Shown piece after piece: positions 58,746-64,000 of a stretch of 64,000 nt of DNA. The translations under genes were made by a program, and so were the position numbers. How positions within the stretch are numbered: position 1 is the stretch's first letter; each line of letters starts with the position of its first letter. The stretch lies in the NCBI RefSeq assembly GCF_025397915.1, contig NZ_JALIDZ010000001.1, positions 496,001 through 560,000 of the forward strand. Reading direction: 5' to 3'. The notes below the pieces were generated by a model, which saw only the letters and a list, made by a program, of their open reading frames with translations, ran no database searches and was not told the DNA's origin. This stretch comes from Microbaculum marinisediminis. GTDB lineage: Bacteria; Pseudomonadota; Alphaproteobacteria; Rhizobiales; Tepidamorphaceae.

Positions 58746-59555
58746 TCAGGACGGACGCCGGGCAACGACCATCATCGCCACCAGTCTTCCCTCCCGGATC
58801 GAACGGGCACTATTGCCCGTTCTCTCGGGCATATCGTCGCCCATCGCCGGAGCGGCGCCGATCGTCCCGCGTTGCGGTCCGCCGCCCGGCAGGCTCTGCG
58901 CCTGCGCGGCGCGATCCTCGATATCCACAAAGCCGACGGCGGACAGAATCTCGAAAATCCGCTGCGGGGTTTCCAGGAAGCTCGCCTCCGGCGACAGCGC
59001 CCAGGGCAAGGGATAGACCGGCGGCCCGTTCGGCCCCTCCGCCAGGTGGCTGAAGGTGTAGAGGCCGCCTGGCTTGAGAACGCGGAACGCCTCCGAGAAC
59101 ATCGCCGGTTTGTCGGCGACGTTCATGGTCACGTTCTGGCATAGGACGACATCGAATCGCGCGTCGTCATAGGGAAGCGCGGTGACGCTGCCGACCGTGA
59201 CCTCGATGCTGTCGCCGAGGCCGGTCATGTCGTTCAGGCGCCTGGCGACAGCGACGTAGTCCGGCGTGATGTCGATGGCCTCCACCGTGCAGCCGTGGCT
59301 TTGCGCCAGGTAGCGGCTGGGGCCTCCGATGCCACAGCCCGCGTCGAGCACATGACAGCCACGCGGAATTCCGGCCAACGCTACCTGCGCCGCCGTGGTC
59401 TTGAAGCCACCGCCGTGCAGGTGATCGAGTTCACTCAGCATCGCGACGGTCGGTTTGTCGGGATTATGTCCGGCACGCACCAGCGCGCTTCGGATCCGTT
59501 CCATCAGGTCGGTTCGCGTGTAGTGCTCGACAACCGTATTCGTCTCGATCGCCAT
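58746..59555 (-). CDS. Class I SAM-dependent methyltransferase
   Basis: A 269-residue methyltransferase. SAM motif I is VLDAGCGIGGPSRYLAQ, motif II/III VEAIDITPDYV and FDVVLCQNVTMNV, and motif post-III LKPGGLYTFSHLAEG. The start MAIETNTVVEHYTRTDLMERIRSAL resembles small-molecule methyltransferases of the UbiE/glycine-sarcosine-like class, but the acceptor is not assignable. ATG 59555 has GGGGAGG six bases upstream. Stands alone, divergent from the accessory region. Confidence 0.87.
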   Translation of the reverse strand: MAIETNTVVEHYTRTDLMERIRSALVRAGHNPDKPTVAMLSELDHLHGGGFKTTAAQVALAGIPRGCHVLDAGCGIGGPSRYLAQSHGCTVEAIDITPDYVAVARRLNDMTGLGDSIEVTVGSVTALPYDDARFDVVLCQNVTMNVADKPAMFSEAFRVLKPGGLYTFSHLAEGPNGPPVYPLPWALSPEASFLETPQRIFEILSAVGFVDIEDRAAQAQSLPGGGPQRGTIGAAPAMGDDMPERTGNSARSIREGRLVAMMVVARRPS

Positions 59556-59754
59556 GACCGCCTCCCCTGGCACCGGCCATTATACGCGAAGGGGCGGCAC
59601 GGCTCACGGGAATTGCCGTACGCCGCCGCGCCGTCGCAGACGCACGTTCAACCTCTGAACCGACGGCGTTGGCACCTTATCTCGTTTCGAGATTTCATCT
59701 TTTGGCGGCGCGGAGGAGGCGCCCCAGGGACAGCGGGGCGGACGGAGCGGGCAC

Positions 59755-60294
59755 TCAGCCGACAAGGTGCTCCATCAAGAAATCCGCGCGCGCCTCTATC
59801 CCGGTCAACGGAAGCTCGACAATCCGGTAGCCCAGTCGATCGTAGGTCTTGGCCATGACCTCGCAGGTCGCTTTCGCCTCCTCCCTGTCCTGCTTTCGTT
59901 CGCAATCCTGCGTGAAGATCGCGCCCCAGTAGGGTGCGAGGAAAACGCGTTCGTTATACGGAGACACCCTGGCTGCGGCCTCGACGTGGTCGGGCACGGG
60001 CAAGCCGCAGAGCGTCAGGTAACCGATGACATCGGGGATGCCGCGATCCATCACCACGGGACCCGTCATCGCCAAGGCTTCGCGATACGATCGCAGTTCC
60101 CGGCCAAGCATGAGTTCCGCAAACGCAGCCCGGTCTCCCCATGGCACGGCGTTGCCGCCAATCCTGACCTGATCGCGTATGATGGCCCGGCCCGCCTCCG
60201 GCATGCTGCGGATGCCGCGCCGCCCCAGAGCCTCGATCAAACTGGTTTTGCCAGCCCCGGGACCGCCGGTCACGACGAACATGTGATCGCCCAT
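59755..60294 (-). CDS. Small AAA-type ATPase/kinase-like protein
   Basis: A 179-residue P-loop protein (AAA_28-like). Walker A GGPGAGKTS (residues 10-18), VVMDRGIPDVIGYL as the Walker B-like acidic segment. Possibly a small-molecule kinase or ATPase; substrate unknown. The first ~70 bp of the gene and its upstream region are duplicated at 62.3 kb. Confidence 0.82.
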   Translation of the reverse strand: MGDHMFVVTGGPGAGKTSLIEALGRRGIRSMPEAGRAIIRDQVRIGGNAVPWGDRAAFAELMLGRELRSYREALAMTGPVVMDRGIPDVIGYLTLCGLPVPDHVEAAARVSPYNERVFLAPYWGAIFTQDCERKQDREEAKATCEVMAKTYDRLGYRIVELPLTGIEARADFLMEHLVG

Positions 60295-60489
60295 GCGTCA
60301 TCCTCGAATTGTCGCGCAAAGGAAACGCGTCGTCTGGCGCCCGCGAGCTTGCAGGAGCCTCATCTCAGGCAAGGCCGGTGAAACGCACAACCGTCGTCCG
60401 AAATGACAGGCTGGGAGCCCGATTTCGCCAAGATCAGGGTTCGGACGCGGACTGCTGACGACATGCCTTCGAGGACCGCTATGCGGACG
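60211..60489. repeat. Direct repeat, copy 1
   Basis: About 270 bp covering the 5' end of the AAA gene and its upstream region, repeated in the same orientation at 62305-62581 (offset ~2093 bp). From 60226 to 60473 I count roughly 14 mismatches by eye. The copies bracket the amidohydrolase gene. Confidence 0.9.
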
Positions 60490-60746
60490 TTTGAGGCCGT
60501 GATCCAACGGCTGTCTTCGCTCGAAGGCAGGGTCTCACTATGCCGCGCTCGCCTCTCGACATGGCTCAAAGCGATCGAAAATATTAATCGAGTACTTCGC
60601 CGATTCCGAAAGGTGGATCTCCGTTCAGGATGACCCCGGACACCGGTATGTCATTATTTATGCCCGAACGATTCTTGAACAAACTGAGGCCTACCCTCCC
60701 TCTTCCATGAGTCGGCCCGAGTCGGGCAAGGCCCCAGCGAATACGC
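60295..60746. other. Gene-poor segment between AAA ATPase and amidohydrolase
   Basis: This 452-bp stretch contains the rest of repeat copy 1 (to 60489), then less GC-rich sequence with no supported gene. An open frame at 60403-60633 begins inside the repeat and changes reading after it, so it is not convincing. No clear terminator for the amidohydrolase was found. Confidence 0.6.
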
Positions 60747-62090
60747 TCAGTTCTCCACCAGAGTATTCTTCACGATACGACCATCCTTCATAATAACCAG
60801 AAGATTCTTAGAAGGATCCGACAGCAGTTCTATGTCGGCGATCGGATCGCCATCGACCAGCAACAAGTCTGCCAGCGCTCCGACTTCGACAACACCGAGC
60901 GTGCCCGGATAGGGATTGCGCCGATCGGACAGCGCCAGCAGCGCCGCATTGTCGGCTGTCGCCATTTTGAGCACTTCCGCTGGCGTGTACCACCGCGTCA
61001 TTGTCGCAAGTTGCGATCCTTGCCGGGCGGCACGCGCCGCATCGAACAGGATGTCGGTGCCGAACGCGACCTTGATGCCGTATTTGCGCGCCAGCCGGTA
61101 GGCATTGTCTGTTCCCGCGCGAACGGCAGCCGAGCTCGCCTGTCGAGCAGCATCTGGCTGCACGTTCGCGTTCCCGTCGTCGAGAAACGGCTGAAGGCTC
61201 CACCAAGTGCCTGTCTCAGCCATCAGCTTGGCGGTCTCTTCGTCGACGAGTTGACCATGATCGATGACTTTTACGCCGGCCTCGATCGCGTTGCGGACCG
61301 CTTCGGACGTGTAGGCATGCGCCGTCACATAAGTGCCCCAATTGGCGGCCGCCTCGACTGCCGCGCGGATTTCGTCGACGCTCAACTGCACCGTGTCGAG
61401 TGGCCCGTAGGGCGACGACACGCCGCCGCCGACGGTCAGCTTGATCTGACTTGCGCCTTGCAGCAGCTGCTCGCGCGTCCGTTTGCGGGCGTCGTCCGGC
61501 GAATCGACGATCGCCGCCATGCCGACGCGCTCCGGGTAGCTCAACGTATCCGGGGTCGCGGGGATCTCGGACAACATGCGGAAATCGCCGTGGCCACCGG
61601 TCTGCGAGATCATGGCCCCAGAAGGCCAGATGCGCGGCCCGGTGACGACACCTCTGTCGATCGCCGATTTGAGGCCGAATGACGGCCCGCCCAGATCGCG
61701 AACGCTGGTAAAGCCACGCATCAGCGTTGCCTCGGCTTCGGCCCCTGCCAACAACGTGATGAAGGTGAACGGCGCAGTCGACGCCAACGCCATCGAAGGT
61801 CGCACCATGAACGTATGCCAATGGGCGTCGATTAGCCCGGGCATCAGCGTTCGGCCGCCGCCGGCAATGCGTGTCGCCGCCTCTACCGTGCTGATTGGTT
61901 CGGCCGAAATCCTGATGATCTGATTACCCTGGACCAGCACATTCATGGGCGCAGTCAACGCGGTCCCGTCGAAAATACGGACGTTGTCGAAAACCGTCAC
62001 TGACTGAGGAGCAGTCTGCGCCTGCGGCGAAGAAACCGCGAAGAGCGCCAGCATAACCGTCATGAATGCCGCGCCGATCAACTTCATCAT
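60747..62090 (-). CDS. Exported metal-dependent amidohydrolase
   Basis: A 447-residue exported amidohydrolase of the imidazolonepropionase/prolidase-like group. Signal peptide MMKLIGAAFMTVMLALFAVSSPQAQ; metal ligands DAHWH, a probable carbamylated-lysine site in QIKLTVGGG, YVTAHAY, VIDHGQLVD and the catalytic Asp in AFGTDILFD. Relatives hydrolyse peptides or other amides, including Xaa-Pro bonds; the substrate is not known. ATG 62090 has AGGGGA upstream. It is flanked by direct repeats and has lower GC than the core genes, suggesting acquisition. Confidence 0.88.
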   Translation of the reverse strand: MMKLIGAAFMTVMLALFAVSSPQAQTAPQSVTVFDNVRIFDGTALTAPMNVLVQGNQIIRISAEPISTVEAATRIAGGGRTLMPGLIDAHWHTFMVRPSMALASTAPFTFITLLAGAEAEATLMRGFTSVRDLGGPSFGLKSAIDRGVVTGPRIWPSGAMISQTGGHGDFRMLSEIPATPDTLSYPERVGMAAIVDSPDDARKRTREQLLQGASQIKLTVGGGVSSPYGPLDTVQLSVDEIRAAVEAAANWGTYVTAHAYTSEAVRNAIEAGVKVIDHGQLVDEETAKLMAETGTWWSLQPFLDDGNANVQPDAARQASSAAVRAGTDNAYRLARKYGIKVAFGTDILFDAARAARQGSQLATMTRWYTPAEVLKMATADNAALLALSDRRNPYPGTLGVVEVGALADLLLVDGDPIADIELLSDPSKNLLVIMKDGRIVKNTLVEN

Positions 62091-62276
62091 GAATATTCCC
62101 CTTGCCGTCCCGCGTTCCACGCGGTGGCGATGCAACATGCTTTTCAGGCCGGTCTATACCGCATGGCGAGTGCCCGGCAAATCTCCAAGAAACAAATCCA
62201 GCTATACTCGAAAATCAGACTTCAATTCCCTTTAGGTCGACGGCCTTTGTGTAAATTCTGCCTTAAGAGATTCAAT

Positions 62277-62387
62277 TCAAAGCACCTTCTTTAGTATTGG
62301 CGCTGATGCGCCGCTGCCCAGAGCCTCGATCAAGCTGGTTTTGCCGGACCCGGGACCGCCGGTCACGACGAACATGTGATCGCCCGT
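62277..62387 (-). pseudogene. Truncated copy of the AAA ATPase N-terminus
   Basis: In repeat copy 2 the first 25 codons of the AAA gene are kept (MFVVTGGPGSGKTSLIEALG) with the P-loop intact, but the original ATG has become ACG (62385-62387). The frame then enters unrelated sequence and stops after about 36 codons. An internal ATG at 62375 could start only a 32-residue peptide. It cannot encode a working ATPase. Confidence 0.85.
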
Positions 62388-62581
62388 GCGTCATCCTCGA
62401 ATTGTCGTGGAAAGGAAACGCGTCGTCTGGCGCCCGCGAGCTTGCAGGAGCCTCATCGCAGGCCAGGCCGGCGAAACGCACGACCGTCGTCCGAAATGAC
62501 AGGATGGGAGCCCGATTTCGCCAAGATCAGGGTTCGGACGCGGACCGCTGACGATATGCCCCGAGGGCCGCTATGCGGACG
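62305..62581. repeat. Direct repeat, copy 2
   Basis: Second copy of the 60211-60489 segment, same orientation. It ends with ATGCGGACG, as does copy 1, and beyond that the flanks differ: beta-lactamase 3' end here, amidohydrolase-side sequence there. Confidence 0.9.
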
Positions 62582-62590
62582 GACTTGCCG

Positions 62591-63436
62591 TTATGGTTCG
62601 ACCAGTCTGGGCCATTGTCGCAGGAAAGCGTCCCGCGTCAGATTTCCTGGCGAACCCGATAGGCGGCCGCGAGCCTGGGTCAGCCTGACGAATGTCAGCG
62701 TCCTGTCCCCGTTCTTCCCCCAGCCGACATACCAACCCCAACCGCGCGCATAGTCGAAGCTGCGATCTGCACGCCGGGGATAGGCGGTTCCGGTCTTGCC
62801 GCGGATGACCCAATCGCCGACCCGGTGGCTCTCGACGATCTCGCGAGCCTGCGCCATCGCCTGCGGACGAACGGGCAGCGTGTCCAGCACCAACGCGCGC
62901 AGAAACGCGGCCTGCTCATGGGGCGAGACCCGCAACGACGAGGCGACCCACGCTCGCTCAAGCCCGTTGTCAAAACCGGGATCACCGGTGAAGTCGGCAT
63001 TCCCGTAGCCGAAGTCCTGCGCGTAGCGGGTCAGGGCCTCCGTCCCCATCGCATGGGTAATCCGCCGGGAATACCAAAGCACCGAATAGCGCATCCAGTC
63101 CGCGGGACCGGTATCCCGCGTCCATTTGGCTCCACCCCAGTCGGGATCGCCGCTCCGAAAAGACATGACCGGGGTATGCGCATCGGTCAGAATTCCGGAA
63201 TCAAAGGCCATCACGGCCAGCGGCACCTTGAACGTCGATGCCGGCGTGACACGGGACCGGCAGTCGCCCTCTTCCAGCAGCACTGCACCTGTCGCGGCAT
63301 CGCAGACGAGCGTGCAAACCGTGTCCGCCCGCGCCTGAGATGCCCATACCGACGAGACCATCAGGGCGAATGCGATGACCAATGCGTTCAAGACGGACCT
63401 CTGTTCCAAGCTGTTCACATTACCGGGCGTCGGCAT
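62591..63436 (-). CDS. Class D beta-lactamase (OXA-type)
   Basis: A 281-residue exported serine beta-lactamase hydrolysing beta-lactam rings. Class D motifs are complete: STFK with Ser67 and Lys70, SVL (118-120), YGN (144-146), KTG (214-216), and the surrounding DPDWGGAKWTRDTGP and DWMRYSVLWYS. Export signal around VLNALVIAFALMVSSVWASQARA. ATG 63436 lacks a ribosome site; a TTG at 63391 with AGAGGT upstream may be the real start. Its spectrum cannot be predicted; it resembles chromosomal environmental forms, but lies beside mobilisation genes. Confidence 0.92.
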   Translation of the reverse strand: MPTPGNVNSLEQRSVLNALVIAFALMVSSVWASQARADTVCTLVCDAATGAVLLEEGDCRSRVTPASTFKVPLAVMAFDSGILTDAHTPVMSFRSGDPDWGGAKWTRDTGPADWMRYSVLWYSRRITHAMGTEALTRYAQDFGYGNADFTGDPGFDNGLERAWVASSLRVSPHEQAAFLRALVLDTLPVRPQAMAQAREIVESHRVGDWVIRGKTGTAYPRRADRSFDYARGWGWYVGWGKNGDRTLTFVRLTQARGRLSGSPGNLTRDAFLRQWPRLVEP

Positions 63437-63593
63437 GGTGGGAAATCGGGAAAGCCCATCTGGGCCCAAGGGCGAAATTCGCTGTGGCGCGAAGCAGCCT
63501 CCAGCGGCCGGCAAGCCGGACCTGCACGTCGCGCGCCAAGGGGCACCGCGTGGCGCAAAAGGGCAAATGCCCGGTCTATCGACAGGAGAAGAA

Positions 63594-63716
63594 ATGGCGC
63601 ACCTCGGAGGAGAAAGTTCGAACACTCTCTTTGAGGCGCTTGAGGAGTGGGAACGCCATCTCGCACAGCTAGACTCTAAGAGTCTGGGGTGCGGTCATGA
63701 CGAACCTACCCCATGA
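63594..63716 (+). CDS. Small protein upstream of MobC-like gene
   Basis: A 40-residue reading frame (MAHLGGESSNTLFEALEEWERHLAQLDSKSLG...) with a strong AGGAG site nine bases upstream. It overlaps the start of the MobC-like gene by 20 bp, as expected for a coupled leader gene. No known family was recognised. The ribosome site and coupling support translation. Confidence 0.55.
   Translation: MAHLGGESSNTLFEALEEWERHLAQLDSKSLGCGHDEPTP
63671..63685. promoter_or_regulatory. Palindrome ahead of mobC
   Basis: AGACTCT-A-AGAGTCT, a perfect 15-bp inverted repeat, 12 bp before the MobC-like start. It could bind the ribbon-helix-helix MobC product (autoregulation or relaxosome). Together with GGGCA-AA-TGCCC at 63561-63572 it is the only notable structure upstream. 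An oriT nick sequence was not recognised. Confidence 0.4.
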
Positions 63717-64000
63717 TTTCAACAGGTTAGCGGAACCAAAGACCGAAAAGAAACCAGCGCCCTTCTCGCTGCGGCTGAGTTTCGGGGAGCGGACTCGGCT
63801 TGAGCAAGACGCGGGTGACAAACCGCTCGGTGCCTATATCCGCGAAAGGCTGTTCGGCAAGGATGCCAAACCGCGCAAAGGAACCGGCAAACGTCCGATC
63901 AAGGATCAACAGGCTCTGGGCCGCGTTCTGGGCGCGCTTGGCAGGTCGCGACTTGCCAGCAACCTGAATCAGCTTGCCAAGGCAGTGAATACCGGCTCGC
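63697..64000 (+). CDS. mobC: MobC-like mobilisation (relaxosome) protein, cut by right edge
   Basis: The first 101 codons of a plasmid-mobilisation protein. FSLRLSFGERTRLEQDAGDKPLGAYIRERLFG is the ribbon-helix-helix DNA-binding part, and LGRSRLASNLNQLAKAVNTG is the hallmark of the MobC/Bacterial mobilisation family, which aids the relaxase at oriT. ATG 63697 follows GGGGT. The relaxase should lie to the right of the window. Its presence marks this end as part of a mobilisable or integrated element. Confidence 0.88.
   Translation, partial: MTNLPHDFNRLAEPKTEKKPAPFSLRLSFGERTRLEQDAGDKPLGAYIRERLFGKDAKPRKGTGKRPIKDQQALGRVLGALGRSRLASNLNQLAKAVNTGS

Larger units (their letters stand above)
62091..62590. 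other. Amidohydrolase upstream region and repeat copy 2
   Basis: From 62139 to about 62300 the sequence is unusually AT-rich with no gene and probably carries the amidohydrolase promoter. The remainder is repeat copy 2 (62305-62581), which includes a truncated AAA gene start. It runs almost to the stop of the beta-lactamase gene at 62591. Confidence 0.7.

Noticed and set aside
60403-60633. A 76-codon open frame downstream of repeat copy 1, with a similar beginning repeated at 62497
   Set aside because: The shared part exists because of the duplicated DNA and the frame changes to unrelated sequence in both copies; there is no ribosome site or known family.

Overview
The window is about 64 kb of GC-rich chromosomal DNA from an alphaproteobacterium, most likely of the Hyphomicrobiales (Rhizobiales) group. 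Evidence for this: a GcrA cell-cycle regulator, the long two-domain dCTP deaminase, a SAM-II riboswitch ahead of metZ, a PutA without the N-terminal DNA-binding domain divergent from an Lrp-type PutR, and short palindromic intergenic repeats of alphaproteobacterial type. No rRNA, tRNA or CRISPR array was recognised.

Layout: 1-1374, pyrD (cut by the window edge) overlapping a DUF952 gene. 1.6-4.7 kb, a three-gene operon (uncharacterised protein, GNAT acyltransferase, cysteine hydrolase) ending at a strong terminator, divergent from a LysR regulator. 4.85-8.5 kb, a two-gene quaternary-amine operon: a non-pyrrolysine MttB-family methyltransferase and a StcD/DgcA-like flavin demethylase. 8.6-12.4 kb, an L,D-transpeptidase, the decayed remains of an IS5-family transposase, and two exported DUF1254/DUF1214 proteins. 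12.5-17.6 kb, an iron-type operon (imelysin, di-heme oxidoreductase, second imelysin, DUF1513) behind a palindrome resembling an iron-control element. 17.8-22 kb, a short PhnA-domain protein, putA and putR. 22.2-31.5 kb, a phosphate and polyphosphate block: CYTH phosphatase, PPK2, PhoR, PstSCAB, PhoU and PhoB, with three 11-bp-phased Pho-box half-sites ahead of pstS. 31.6-34.3 kb, a proline-racemase-family enzyme with both catalytic cysteines replaced, gcrA, and a membrane-anchored hydrolase. 34.4-38.7 kb, argD-argF-hslO and argE. 38.9-43.4 kb, an RND efflux pair. 43.5-48.1 kb, metZ-apaG-trkH under a SAM-II riboswitch, divergent from dcd. 48.2-49.6 kb, a TetR regulator and azoreductase with a clear shared operator. 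49.7-53.6 kb, a ligase-associated exonuclease and ATP-dependent DNA ligase. 53.65-59.6 kb, an MscS channel, a large secreted SH3-domain protein, a lytic transglycosylase and a methyltransferase.

The right end (59.7-64 kb) is accessory in character: a small AAA ATPase, an amidohydrolase flanked by two imperfect direct copies of a roughly 270-bp segment (one carrying a truncated copy of the ATPase gene), a class D beta-lactamase, and the start of a mobilisation module (a small gene and a MobC-like gene running off the edge).

Three loci share a proline theme: possible proline-betaine or other betaine demethylation (4.85-8.5 kb), proline oxidation (putA/putR), and the proline-racemase-family enzyme at 31.6 kb. 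The phosphate block is the best-defined regulatory unit. The SAM-II riboswitch, Pho boxes, TetR operator and candidate iron operator can be read directly from the sequence. Functions of the DUF proteins, the acyltransferase operon and the large secreted protein remain open.
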